This document shows, in pieces, positions 46,901-56,273 of a stretch of 64,000 nucleotides of DNA. Position numbers and translations under genes: made by a program. Within the stretch, counting starts at the first letter, position 1. Every line of letters starts with the position of its first letter. Origin of the DNA: Bacillota bacterium (GTDB lineage Bacteria > Bacillota > Clostridia > Acetivibrionales > DSM-1351); assembly GCA_023412275.1 (NCBI GenBank), contig JAEYNY010000099.1:62001-126000 (forward strand), written 5' to 3'. The notes under the pieces are model-generated. The model was not told where the DNA came from. It made no database searches and was given only the letters and a program-made list of their open reading frames with translations.

Positions 46901-49900
46901 TATGACAAGGCCCATAATATCAAAACGCTAGAACAAGGAAGCTTTAGTGGGGGCAAAACAGCTATTTCCTCATACACTGAATATAACTATGATCAGATGA
47001 ATCGGATTGTCGATCAATTCATAAATATAGATGACACAAGAAGAGCTCATACAAAGTTCGGTTACAATGCAAAAGGGAACAAATCAAATGTAACCGAATA
47101 CATTAATGAATCTGGAAGTAGTAACATAACACAGTCCTTTGAATATGACTACGGTGACAGAGTAATAAAGGAAGAAGGCGTAATGAAAACAGAAACTCCG
47201 GGGGACAGTTCCGCGGAACATGGCCATTACATCAGGAAATCCAATTATGACTACGTAGGAAACCTTTTGAGCCAGGAACTATTTAACGGGAGTGGTTACG
47301 ATAAAACTACATTTAAATATGACTATCGTAACAGACCAGTAGAAAAAGCTGAACCCTTTACTTCAGACGGTAAGATGAAAATAACCACCTATGGTTATGA
47401 CAAAAGGGGCAATCAGACTCAGCAAACCGTTAGCTGCTCTGGCACTGACCAGACCACTCAGTATCAGTATAACGGTATGGGCAAGGTTGCTTCAAGGATA
47501 GATCCTATGGGTTATGTTAGCAAATATCTTTATGATGAAAATGGGAATCTAACAAAGGAAATTGACCCAAGATATTCAGCAATGGATTTATTAGAGGCAC
47601 CGGGTATAGAATATCAATATGATGCAATGAACAGGCAGATAAAGGTATCTGTAGATGATGGCATTTCAACCACTGTTGTAGGCTACAAGGAGTATGACGG
47701 ACGCGGTAATGTGACATTGGATGTGGAAGGTGAAGGTTACAACAGCAAAAAACCTTCCGAATCGTATGGAAGTAAATACCAATACGATGTATCAAATAAT
47801 GTTACAAAATACACGTCTGCCCAGACCAGTAAGGACAACGCACAAAGCGGTAAGAACAACCATACAAAGGAATATACCTATGATGGCTCTGGTAAAGTGC
47901 TTACAGAGACAGATGGTTTAGGCAATATAACAGTAAATAAATATTACACTAATGGATTGCTTAAGCAGAAGACATATCCTGACGGTTCAAAAGAGAGCTA
48001 TGAATATGACCTGACAGGAAAATTCATGTCTGTAAAGACTGACAGAGACGGGAACAGGACAACCACATATTCCAATATTTTCGGAAAGCCTTATAGGGTG
48101 GAATGTCCCGATAATACTATAGAGTCCATGGAATATTCCCAAAAGGGAGAGTTGGTTAAGAGTATTAACAAGGCAGGGGATCAAACCTATTACAATTATG
48201 ATTTACTTGGGAACATGATTGACAAAAAGGAATTCCAGAGATCAGACAGTACATCAGACTATTACAGGCACACAAAGAGTGCTTATGATGAACAGGGAAA
48301 TATACTTAACACAGAGACATTTTTATTCAAGACTACTAAAGGCTCAATAACTGGTGGGTATGATACCTCTGCGGGCGACAAAATAAGTTATACATATGAT
48401 AAGGACTCAAGAATAACAAAGATTTCAGGGCCAGTGGGTCGGGAAACCATAAACGGATACGATAAAAATAGTAACCTCATCACTAAAAAGCAGAAGATAG
48501 ATGATGATAACTACCTTGTGACAAGATATAAGTATGATGTACTATCCAGACCCGTTGAGGAAGCCTTGCTTACCGATACCTCAGATTTGGACGCTAATTA
48601 TATCAGAAATGTTGAATTTGACAGTGAGTATACCTCAAAGATAAAGTCTAAGACAAACTATACATACTACTTGAACGGACAGATAAAGTCACAGACAAAT
48701 GCAAATGGAAATACAATCTCATATGTATATGATCTTGACAAAAGGGTTATTACGAAGACAGATGCATTAAAGAACTCCATAAGCTACAACTATGACCTAG
48801 ATGGCAATCTGCGGGAAGAAAAGAATGCAAAAGGTGTTTCAACATATTACGAATATGACAGCATGAACAGGCTGATCAGGAAGAAAACACCATCTGCCGT
48901 AAAAGACATATCGGTAACCAGATATATTTATGATGTAATGGGGAACTTGAAAAAGCAGATAGAACCAAATAACTATATAAAAGAAAAGGATACACCAGAG
49001 CTTGCTGAAACCATGGAAGGGATGTCCTATACCTATGACAGTATGGGCAGATGCCTTACAACGATACTTCCGGACGGAAGTGTTCAGGAATATCTTAAAT
49101 ACGATGCCATGGGGAACGTGGTAAAAAAGGTTGATGGACTACGATATAATGGCACTATAGAGACGTCTCCGGGTACATCCTACAAATATAATGCACTTGG
49201 AAATATGGAAAGCGAAACAAACCCACTGGGTTATACAAAGACTTATGAATATAATGTGCTTGGCAAGATAATTAAAACTATAGACGAAAACGGAAATTCC
49301 ACTATATATGTCTACAACCCTGACAGTACGCTTTCAAAAGTTACTTATGCAGACGGCGCAAGTATTGAGTATACCTACAACAAGCTGGGAAAGAAGACCT
49401 CACAAAAAGACCAGAGAGGTAACGGTACAACATACGGGTATAACAGTTTTGGCAGTGTAAAGAGTGAGAAGGATGCATATGGAAATTCTATTGAATATAA
49501 AACAGATTTAGTCGGAAATGTGGTAATATACAAGGACAAGAGGGGAAGTCTTTCAAGCGTAACCTATGATGCCGGAAACCGTGTAGTCAAAAAGAAAATA
49601 CCTCTTGAAACAGATGGAAGTGCAAACGTAATATATTCTATTGAAAATTACACTTATGATGAACTTGGAAATGTTCTGACAGATGTGCTTACAGGCACAA
49701 AGGACAAGCTTTTGTCTAGAACCAAAACCTATACGTACTATGACAATGGTCTGGTAAATACTGTTACAGACAATAGCGGAGCCTTAACCAGAAGCTATTA
49801 CGACAAAAATGGGAATATCATAAGGAAAGAGAGCCTTCGTTCAGAAGGGGTTTATGATGTAGAAAAGTTTGAATACGACAGCATGAATCGGTTGGTAAGG

Positions 49901-52900
49901 GATATCAAGCTGGTTGATGAAAAAGATATAAACAACGCGGAAAGCCTGGCTGCCATAGGAAGTCTGAAGGATGATGAATATGCGGGTAAAATCAGGCTAA
50001 TAACCCAATACGAATACGATATCCTTGGAAATAAGGTGAAAGTATTCAGTCCTATGGCCTTCGGCTATGAGGAAGACGATGTAGAGAGCAGGAGCAACTA
50101 TACCAATGTATACTCCTACGACTTGTTGAACAGACTTCAAAAGGTAATAAGAAAACATGAAGGAAAAGAAGTTACTGTCACATATGACTATGACAAAGTT
50201 GGTAACAAGGTAACGGAAACGAATGAAAGAGGTTTTGAGACAAAATATACATACGATAAACTAAATAGGGTTGAAAGTATAACCGATGCAGAAGGCGGTA
50301 CAATAAAAAACACCTATGACCTAGCAGGAAATAAGCTAACTGTGATAAATTCATTGGGCGATACAGTGACCTATAGCTATGACAAACTCAACAGGCTTGT
50401 AACTACAACTGACGCATATGGAAAGGTCATTAACAAAAAGGTATATGATGCTAATAATAATGTAGTTAAGGAAATAGACGCCAAGGGGTACATTTCAGGA
50501 GATGATGATTCCAGGTATGGTGTGGAGTACACCTATGATCTTGGAAACAGACTGGTAAAAATGGTCACACCAGAGGCTGCTGCACAGAAAAAGAACTCTA
50601 TAGAATACATATACAACCAGTTTGGAGAGGTAACACGTCAGGTGGATGCCCTCGGAAATGCTACCACCTATGAATATGATAATGGCGGAAATCTGACCAA
50701 AGTCACAGACCCTCTTGGCATATCAACCAAATACACATATGACAAGCAGGGCGACAAGCTTACCATGACAGACGGAAGAGGCAAGCTTACTCGCTACGGT
50801 TATACATCTTTTGGCAATCTCAGATCAGTGATAAACTCTGACAATAAGACTGTTTTATACAAATATGACCTTGCAGGAAATGCTGTATGCATCATTGACA
50901 AAAACGGTAATAATACAATTTACACCTATGACAACATCGGACTTCTGCTTGAAAAGAAGGTATCTGAAACAGGGGATAGAATTAAGTATTCATATGATGA
51001 AACCGGAAACAGAATATCCATGGAAGACGAAAGTGGTATCAGCACATACACCTATGATGGGAATAACAGGCTGCTGGAAATAAAAAAAGATGGTTCTTTA
51101 CAAATAAGCTATGACTATGACAAGGTCGGCAATGTAACCAAAATAACCGATCTCAAAGGTAACACCGTAAGCTACACCTATGATAAGTCCAACAGGATGG
51201 AAACCGTTACGGCAGAAGGAAAAACAACAACCTATACATATGATGAGAACGGAAACCGAGAAGCCATCAAGTATCAGGGCGGAGTCAGCGAGGAATACAC
51301 CTATGACAGGGACAATCATCTGATTTCCTTGACAAACAAGAAACCTGACGGCTTCACAATATCAGAATACAATTACAAATACGATCTTGCAGGAAGACAG
51401 ACCTCCAAGACAGACAACTACGGCACTACAACCTATGAATATGATAAGGACGGCAGGGTCTCAAAGGTGTCAGCACCTGGGAAAACAACACTTTACGCCT
51501 ATGACAATGCTGGAAACAGGGTATCTCAGAATGAAACCTACACATCACAGCAGCCAAGTGATTACGTTGACGAAGCGACGGGGAAAAACATACAATATAT
51601 CTTAAAGAAGAGCGAGTACACCTATGCCTCATCAAATGAACTCTTGAAGCAGGTTGAGAGGATGTTTGACGAAAGCAACAGGGAAATCGCCCGAAAAACA
51701 ACAAAAACAGTATATGATGATAACGGGAACCAGCTAAATCAAAGTGTCAGCTATACCCTTTCGGACAATACAAAACTCCGTACTTCCTCAAAAGGAAGTG
51801 CATATGGAGACGGCATGTCCGGTACTATAGACAAAATGGTCGAAAAAACAAGCTATACCTATGACGGCTTCAATAGGCTCAAAAAAGCCGAAACCGTAAA
51901 AGACGGCTTGCGTACAATAGCAGAGTACAAGTACAACGGAGATGACCTCCGAGTAAGCAAAAAAGTAACGAAATCTGATAACAGCTACAAGGAGGAAGTA
52001 ACAAAATATCTGTATGACAGGCAGAATGTAATCCTGGAAACAGATGCAACAGGAAACATAAAGACAAGATACATAAAGGGAATAAACTACATAGCAAGCA
52101 TAGACTCCTCCAAGAAGGAAACATACTTCTTGTTCAACGGACATGGAGACGTAGTCCAGACAGTAGGCGAAACAGGCACCGTGCAAAACCAGTACGATTA
52201 CGATATATGGGGCAATCCTAACCTCACAATCGAAACTGTTGCCTGCTCAATACGTTACTCAGGTGAATACATGGATTCAGAAACAGGTCTCTACTACCTG
52301 AGGTCAAGATACTACGACCCGTATACAGGACGATTTACCAGCGAGGATACTTATCGGGGGCAGGATGAAAATCCGTTGAGCGTAAATCTGTATACGTATT
52401 GTACGAATGATCCGATACAGTTTGTTGATCCGAGCGGGCATGATAAGGTGTTATCACAGACCGCTGCTGTAAGTATTTGGGACTCAAGCAAATCAAGAAG
52501 TACATTTACAATAAACGGTGTTACAAAAGATTTTTATGTTGAAAAAGATGGAAAAGTATATGATAGTAACGGATATGTTGCAGGCTCGCTTGTAAATGGC
52601 CATGTGAGTATCTCTGATTCTGCTTATAACAACATTTTTGGAAGCAGTTCCAGCAATACATCACCAAGCAATATAACTTTAAATGTTGCTGAAGGCAAGA
52701 ATTACACGTCTGTTGTAACAGGAAATGGTGCGAATGTAATTATTAATAATAGTGGCAATATAGGATTGATCCAAACAGGTGCTAATAGTAATACGACAGT
52801 TAATAATTATAGTATCATAGATACGATTAGTACCGGGAATAGTAGTACTGCTTCTATATTTAATAGTGAAAGCGGAATTATTAGGAAAATAACTGGGGGA

Positions 52901-54091
52901 AAAGATAGCAGTCTTAACATAACTAATAGCGGATATATAGAAGAGATACATACTGGGGAAAACAGTAGAAATAAAGTACTAAATTTAGGAGACGGATTAA
53001 TCTGGTTAATTCAAACAGGACTTAATAATACTACAGAAGTTTCCGACGACGGAAGTATAATCTACGCCGGCGGGGACGGTAAACTAGTGAATCCAGATGA
53101 AACTCCTTATATTGGTGCTGGAAATGGGTTGCCTTCCTTTGGACTTTTGGCAATGAGTGACAAAGAACGTGATGAGTTAATGAAAGAAAAGAATAAGAAA
53201 AAGCTGAAGAGAACTATAGGAATGTATGATCGCAACGGCAAATACATAGACGTACCATATGAACAAATTTTAGACAAGTTAGAAAATGGAGGTTGGCGTT
53301 TTGCAAATCAAGTTGCTGGCAAAGAATGGCTGATAGAGCAAAGTAAAAATGGTGTTTTTTACAAAAGATTTATTGATATGAGAAAAAAGGATCATACAGC
53401 CAACTTTATGTATGGAACCCAGCCAGAACTAGATTGGATAACTTACAAAACGTATTTGCCAGTGGGAGAGATTCCTCTTACAGAAGAAGAGTTTATTAAC
53501 TTTATGGGGCCTATTTGGATATTACATGCAATGAACAGTACTTGGAAGGATGATGTTAAAGAATTATTTACAGGTTTGTCATTTGCTGCACTTACAGTAT
53601 TTGCACCAATGGTTCTTGGAAAAGTATTAGAATGGGCTATAGAAGCAACTACTGTTTCTGAAATGAGTAATACAGCTGGGATTAGAGCTTATTTAAAAAC
53701 TGGGGCCTATGATCCTGAACTTAGTATTAGTATAGGTAATGGATTAGGAAAATTAAATGGAAAATCAATAAATGTAACCACAAAGGGGTTAAATTTAGTA
53801 AAAAATCATGTGGCTCAGTTTGGAGATCTTCCTGAGAATACAGCTATGATTAAAAGAATTGAAAGTGCTTTAAAAAACGGGAAACCTATAACTAGTGCAG
53901 ATGCAAGCTTTTATATGCATGAGGCAGCAGAGGCCACGATGATGCAGGAAGGTATACCTTATGAAGTAGCACACGAGGCAGTATTGAAAAAATATAATGT
54001 GTCACCATATAGTGTATATCATCCGGGAGTAATTCAACAATTTTCAGAATGGTTTAACCAAGGATTTAAAAACTTTTGGGGGTTAAAATAA
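43973..54091 (+). CDS. Giant Sec-exported Rhs/YD-repeat polymorphic toxin-type protein
   Basis: 3372 residues, TTG start with AGAGGGGG upstream. Signal peptide (about 1-29) means Sec export rather than type VI delivery. An N-terminal domain (PQSGNVSIAQSDYVLPG) opens the shell, followed by YD repeats to about residue 2760 (many YxYDxxGN units) that form the hollow Rhs cage. The core ends with SGEYMDSETGLYYLRSRYYD, GRFTSEDTY and FVDPSG near 2825, where autocleavage is usual. Then comes a variable tip (2826-3372): five repeats of a short solenoid (about 2920-3030; N-x-G-x-I-x-x-I-x-TG), a hydrophobic helix (near 3200), and a final about 105 residues with MHEAAEATMM, an H-E-x-x-E motif of unknown meaning. 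Probably a contact-dependent toxin; the immunity gene overlaps its stop. Confidence 0.9.
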   Translation: MRYKNLVKAFTTSVIMMFLTLIPLQFTHAATLEEQMNNLVGPKQQYNTMLSPAYLRNNTSEESISPQSGNVSIAQSDYVLPGVNGLDLEIKRMYTSGSANVREMKVQYLNGVWVDQVYSDDTTSSFYEDRYNLGIGMRFSFPTIEIKENEDGSDYRYLHTNSGDVYSLGEPIKVDDVNTYPIENQTVKDVTIIESSEFSNGQSDGTSFYRMMNKEGKKTYFAEDGRILGIVDRYNNKITFQYTSQSYTIDGYKKTKKLISKIIDTMGREVTIEYKQDQNFTVGPFQNQKYSLEDSYKSSQNPDTTHSGDLKGNFQVIINLPGNKQIVYDKSAVLVSNTNHVVRTRLQTVYDVDGKPKYHYWYDQPELGFTYTNGTTYSAYNRYENLSQIDHCQTNRIERFSYSTYTKKLSMAGSMQYRKVFDKTELEKTGFDSSKSNFLDAFICNVKDRVTYKYTNEPDGYGTSGYDPSSDSYLKDTYKYYTEKNDYNGTITKYTYNGLQEQISTEETGNNHKKLSVTEYDEMKFPKKTEATLTSLENGQIKGHSVKRIENFRYDMYGNLTSYTGPIAKRDDKGYPVDDENTVVYTYAYNKYHVLTSKTWKQNKDTNSQLIYTVDDKGNVIKEEKVHTSDKSLWIVTDYEYDDYGNMTKKTFHDSGHDYVTNYEYGVDANGVDQKGSYLTKQYGIVGGTEISKKFAYDFNTGSTTAEVDGNGNRTCYEYDDLSRLIKITYADGTNKQYTYSQYPAQNKEILYTDPAGVKFLYRYDIFGNQVEYSVKDKDTWHLLLGDEYDSQGNKIKETDANGNSTRFTFNSENMVVRKDYYEKDTSKKDSTSVGYTYGADSDVFLLVTLTDEDGYLKHICYDAMNRLFKSDETPDKSKYYSSSIEYDYIGNTVSETDAKGNTTHYYFDDTGRLTSKQDASNNETKYIYNSIGKVLSSEEAGGRITAYTYDEMGRMLEERVCDKTSPESYVYIKYSYDKAHNIKTLEQGSFSGGKTAISSYTEYNYDQMNRIVDQFINIDDTRRAHTKFGYNAKGNKSNVTEYINESGSSNITQSFEYDYGDRVIKEEGVMKTETPGDSSAEHGHYIRKSNYDYVGNLLSQELFNGSGYDKTTFKYDYRNRPVEKAEPFTSDGKMKITTYGYDKRGNQTQQTVSCSGTDQTTQYQYNGMGKVASRIDPMGYVSKYLYDENGNLTKEIDPRYSAMDLLEAPGIEYQYDAMNRQIKVSVDDGISTTVVGYKEYDGRGNVTLDVEGEGYNSKKPSESYGSKYQYDVSNNVTKYTSAQTSKDNAQSGKNNHTKEYTYDGSGKVLTETDGLGNITVNKYYTNGLLKQKTYPDGSKESYEYDLTGKFMSVKTDRDGNRTTTYSNIFGKPYRVECPDNTIESMEYSQKGELVKSINKAGDQTYYNYDLLGNMIDKKEFQRSDSTSDYYRHTKSAYDEQGNILNTETFLFKTTKGSITGGYDTSAGDKISYTYDKDSRITKISGPVGRETINGYDKNSNLITKKQKIDDDNYLVTRYKYDVLSRPVEEALLTDTSDLDANYIRNVEFDSEYTSKIKSKTNYTYYLNGQIKSQTNANGNTISYVYDLDKRVITKTDALKNSISYNYDLDGNLREEKNAKGVSTYYEYDSMNRLIRKKTPSAVKDISVTRYIYDVMGNLKKQIEPNNYIKEKDTPELAETMEGMSYTYDSMGRCLTTILPDGSVQEYLKYDAMGNVVKKVDGLRYNGTIETSPGTSYKYNALGNMESETNPLGYTKTYEYNVLGKIIKTIDENGNSTIYVYNPDSTLSKVTYADGASIEYTYNKLGKKTSQKDQRGNGTTYGYNSFGSVKSEKDAYGNSIEYKTDLVGNVVIYKDKRGSLSSVTYDAGNRVVKKKIPLETDGSANVIYSIENYTYDELGNVLTDVLTGTKDKLLSRTKTYTYYDNGLVNTVTDNSGALTRSYYDKNGNIIRKESLRSEGVYDVEKFEYDSMNRLVRDIKLVDEKDINNAESLAAIGSLKDDEYAGKIRLITQYEYDILGNKVKVFSPMAFGYEEDDVESRSNYTNVYSYDLLNRLQKVIRKHEGKEVTVTYDYDKVGNKVTETNERGFETKYTYDKLNRVESITDAEGGTIKNTYDLAGNKLTVINSLGDTVTYSYDKLNRLVTTTDAYGKVINKKVYDANNNVVKEIDAKGYISGDDDSRYGVEYTYDLGNRLVKMVTPEAAAQKKNSIEYIYNQFGEVTRQVDALGNATTYEYDNGGNLTKVTDPLGISTKYTYDKQGDKLTMTDGRGKLTRYGYTSFGNLRSVINSDNKTVLYKYDLAGNAVCIIDKNGNNTIYTYDNIGLLLEKKVSETGDRIKYSYDETGNRISMEDESGISTYTYDGNNRLLEIKKDGSLQISYDYDKVGNVTKITDLKGNTVSYTYDKSNRMETVTAEGKTTTYTYDENGNREAIKYQGGVSEEYTYDRDNHLISLTNKKPDGFTISEYNYKYDLAGRQTSKTDNYGTTTYEYDKDGRVSKVSAPGKTTLYAYDNAGNRVSQNETYTSQQPSDYVDEATGKNIQYILKKSEYTYASSNELLKQVERMFDESNREIARKTTKTVYDDNGNQLNQSVSYTLSDNTKLRTSSKGSAYGDGMSGTIDKMVEKTSYTYDGFNRLKKAETVKDGLRTIAEYKYNGDDLRVSKKVTKSDNSYKEEVTKYLYDRQNVILETDATGNIKTRYIKGINYIASIDSSKKETYFLFNGHGDVVQTVGETGTVQNQYDYDIWGNPNLTIETVACSIRYSGEYMDSETGLYYLRSRYYDPYTGRFTSEDTYRGQDENPLSVNLYTYCTNDPIQFVDPSGHDKVLSQTAAVSIWDSSKSRSTFTINGVTKDFYVEKDGKVYDSNGYVAGSLVNGHVSISDSAYNNIFGSSSSNTSPSNITLNVAEGKNYTSVVTGNGANVIINNSGNIGLIQTGANSNTTVNNYSIIDTISTGNSSTASIFNSESGIIRKITGGKDSSLNITNSGYIEEIHTGENSRNKVLNLGDGLIWLIQTGLNNTTEVSDDGSIIYAGGDGKLVNPDETPYIGAGNGLPSFGLLAMSDKERDELMKEKNKKKLKRTIGMYDRNGKYIDVPYEQILDKLENGGWRFANQVAGKEWLIEQSKNGVFYKRFIDMRKKDHTANFMYGTQPELDWITYKTYLPVGEIPLTEEEFINFMGPIWILHAMNSTWKDDVKELFTGLSFAALTVFAPMVLGKVLEWAIEATTVSEMSNTAGIRAYLKTGAYDPELSISIGNGLGKLNGKSINVTTKGLNLVKNHVAQFGDLPENTAMIKRIESALKNGKPITSADASFYMHEAAEATMMQEGIPYEVAHEAVLKKYNVSPYSVYHPGVIQQFSEWFNQGFKNFWGLK

Positions 54092-54648
54092 TGATAAACA
54101 TTGATAACATAGGAAATCTAAAAAAATGTAGAGTGTGGTTGAATGAATTTCCTTTGACAGAAGGAAAAACTCTTGAAGTACTGAACTCGGTACAGGAAAC
54201 ATCTAATTGCAAGATTAGAAATAATCGAAAAATAACTGTTGAATTATTTATAGCACCAAGATACTATGCTATTTTAGGAGTTGAATATATTTATAAGGAA
54301 ACTAATAACTTTGAGATTCGCGTGAATATTACTGAAGATTCTGGTAAAATAATCACGGACACATTATCACTTCCTTCGGACAAGGTACATTTTGGAATAT
54401 CAAATGAGTATGCCCAAACTATATTAAATACATCAATAGAAATAACTAAGAAATTGAATAATATTCCTTCAGGTGTTTTTGTCTTTAATTTTGGTGGATA
54501 TAGCGATTATGGTTCAAATCAAGTTATATTTTCAAAAGTTGCAAGTATTCTAACAAAATTGATTATTTGTAATCAGGATAATATTGAAATAGAAGAATTA
54601 AAAAATATTATAAGAAATGAATTAGAAAAACCATTAACAGATATATAG
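54091..54648 (+). CDS. Candidate immunity protein for the Rhs tip
   Basis: 185 residues. The ATG overlaps the Rhs stop (TAATG), with GGGGG 8 bases upstream, so the two are translationally coupled as toxin-immunity pairs often are. No signal peptide; the protein would stay in the cytoplasm. Mixed alpha/beta with no Cys-rich motif; segments such as ELFIAPRYYAILGVEYIYKE and VFVFNFGGYSDYGSNQVIFS are not from a family I recognise. Immunity function is inferred from position. Confidence 0.7.
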   Translation: MINIDNIGNLKKCRVWLNEFPLTEGKTLEVLNSVQETSNCKIRNNRKITVELFIAPRYYAILGVEYIYKETNNFEIRVNITEDSGKIITDTLSLPSDKVHFGISNEYAQTILNTSIEITKKLNNIPSGVFVFNFGGYSDYGSNQVIFSKVASILTKLIICNQDNIEIEELKNIIRNELEKPLTDI

Positions 54649-54665
54649 TAATTTGAATACATTAG

Positions 54666-55009
54666 ATTATTCTCTCGATTCCAAAGCCTACGGGTATAGA
54701 TTTTCTTTTCGAACAAAGCGGAGATGTGATAGAAAGCCCAGATATATACTTTTTATGATATAAGAAAATGATAAGTGAGATGGATCCTATGCTCGGAAAA
54801 ATATCTGATCTAGGTTAACAAACTTGGGGATTAAGTGGAATAAGGTAAAATACATACATTTTTGGAACCAGTATAAGAAATAAACAAGCGGATCCGGGGT
54901 TCCTATTGGCAATAATTATACTTGAAGGATCTGGAAGCTTTAACACAAGTATTGATATAAGGCGGCTGATTAACAAAATGGTGTTGAATCCAATTAGACA
55001 AAATATTTA
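54666..55009 (+). pseudogene. Decayed Rhs toxin-tip remnant with three in-frame stops
   Basis: One frame reads as protein through the otherwise empty stretch 54649-55017: IPKPTGIDFLFEQSGDVIES, stop (54756), MISEMDPMLGKISDLG, stop (54816), QTWGLSGIR, stop (54846), then GTSIRNKQADPGFLLAIII followed by LEGSGSFNTS. The last part resembles the lysozyme-like tips of some Rhs proteins (FLLAIIIxEGTGSFNT), from memory of the family. It is probably a displaced older tip cassette. The stops are visible in the sequence; the family link is tentative. Confidence 0.5.
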
Positions 55010-55017
55010 ATGATTAT

Positions 55018-55605
55018 ATGATGAAAATCAGTGAGTTTTTGGAATATGCTATTTCAAAGGAAGTTGAATATAATGATAACTTTTGGGAGAATGTTGAAAA
55101 TATAATTAGTGATACTCATTCAAGGCGGGGGTTTATTGAAGAATATAAATTATTAGAACCTAGACTGAATAAGGATAATATAATGGCAGCAATAGGTTTG
55201 ATAACAGATATTGTGACTTCATTAGAATTCAATCTTCCTGAGCTATATCCAACATTACTTAAGTGGATGTATAAGCCTTTTAGTTATAATTACTCTGTTT
55301 GTCATAGAATTGCAAAGCTTTTGATAAATATAAAAGAAGGCGAAAAAGACGGAGTATTTAATGATATGGTAAACCTAATGAATCCTCTCGATATTACTAG
55401 TATTAAAATTTCCATTTGTGCTCTTTATAGTAACTTTGAATTTTCTGATCTTAAAAAGAGTCTGGTGTTGAAATACTTGGAAAAAGTGTGTGAATGCTTT
55501 ATTCTGAACAAAAATGATGAATCACTTAAAAGAGATATCAATAACTTTTTGTTATCAAAGATTACCGATAATGATTACAGTGATTTTATATTAAAGTTAA
55601 CATAA
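55018..55605 (+). CDS. Helical hypothetical protein, possible orphan immunity protein
   Basis: 195 residues, almost wholly helical with a repeated-helix feel (IMAAIGLITDIVTSLEFNLP, SICALYSNFEFSDLKKSLVL), no signal peptide. ATG codons at 55018 and 55021; no convincing ribosome site, so expression is uncertain. It directly follows the decayed tip remnant, the place where the matching immunity gene would be expected. No family recognised. Confidence 0.5.
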   Translation: MMKISEFLEYAISKEVEYNDNFWENVENIISDTHSRRGFIEEYKLLEPRLNKDNIMAAIGLITDIVTSLEFNLPELYPTLLKWMYKPFSYNYSVCHRIAKLLINIKEGEKDGVFNDMVNLMNPLDITSIKISICALYSNFEFSDLKKSLVLKYLEKVCECFILNKNDESLKRDINNFLLSKITDNDYSDFILKLT

Positions 55606-55643
55606 AAATTAGAGGAATAGTTATCAATAGTTTGCTCCAATTT

Positions 55644-55724
55644 ATGAATTACAATTTTTTATCAAAGAAAGTTGAATTAACTTGGAAAGATATTTTATAT
55701 GCAGTAGAAAATAAGTACCTTTGA
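55644..55724 (+). pseudogene. Fragment of a DUF2247-like immunity gene
   Basis: A 26-codon frame ATG...TGA encodes SKKVELTWKDILYAVENKYL near its end. The pattern W-x-D-I-L-x-A-x-E-N-K-Y-L is the N-terminal signature I associate with DUF2247, a family common among Rhs/polymorphic-toxin immunity genes. The rest of the domain is missing; downstream DNA has no matching frame. Confidence 0.4.
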
Positions 55725-55822
55725 TGTGGCCTTAGTTCTGTATTGTAACAAGTAGTATACTAAAAACATTGCCTGGTCAGGTTGAAATATGGACTAATAA
55801 TGGAATTATAAGGAGGTAACAT

Positions 55823-56062
55823 ATGGCGGGATTTATGTGTAAATGTGGAGAAACACTTTCAAATTCTCAAGCACCTAATGATATTGAGTTGAAAGTATAT
55901 ACAGACAGAGAATGGGATGAAATTCTTAATAATGATTTGATTGACCCATTAACAATACCGGACCCTAAGTATGATGTTTGGCGTTGTCCTAAATGTGAAA
56001 GACTTTATTTCTTTGAGGATGGTAATGATAAGGCTATAAAAATTTATAAACTCGAAGAATAG
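55823..56062 (+). CDS. Small zinc-ribbon protein of the Rhs immunity region
   Basis: 79 residues with an excellent ribosome site (AAGGAGG 6 bases upstream). Two CxC/CxxC pairs, MCKCGE near the N-terminus and WRCPKCERLYFF later, form a likely zinc ribbon. No signal peptide. Similar short ribbon proteins occur next to polymorphic toxin tips, so an orphan immunity role is plausible but unproven. Followed by a terminator hairpin. Confidence 0.65.
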   Translation: MAGFMCKCGETLSNSQAPNDIELKVYTDREWDEILNNDLIDPLTIPDPKYDVWRCPKCERLYFFEDGNDKAIKIYKLEE

Positions 56063-56073
56063 CGAATTGTAAG

Positions 56074-56112
56074 AGGTCACACAGATTCATCTGATGTGAC
56101 CTTTCTTTTCTT
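56074..56112 (+). terminator. Terminator after the zinc-ribbon gene
   Basis: AGGTCACA / TGTGACCT with an inner CAG / CTG pairing, then TTCTTTTCTTT. The following bases to 56273 hold no intact gene. Confidence 0.65.
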
Positions 56113-56273
56113 TGAGTAAACATAAGGTGCTAGAAATAAAAAGGTTAGTATAATGGTCGGATACATACAATAACAGATATCTGATGGAAGCTTAGAACAA
56201 ACAATCAAAACTTAGGATATAGAAGCAAATACCCGAATTGTTCAAATATTACAGGATGGGATGGTAATTAAAC

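Noticed and set aside
51788..52186. Minus-strand open frame of 132 codons rich in Cys, Tyr and Val
   Set aside because: Antisense of YD repeats in the Rhs gene.
43973..52440. Hundreds of short DNA repeats of TAYGAYxxxxxxGG type, at first sight a repeat array
   Set aside because: They encode YD repeats in one continuous Rhs frame; spacing is irregular and there are no CRISPR-like constant repeats.
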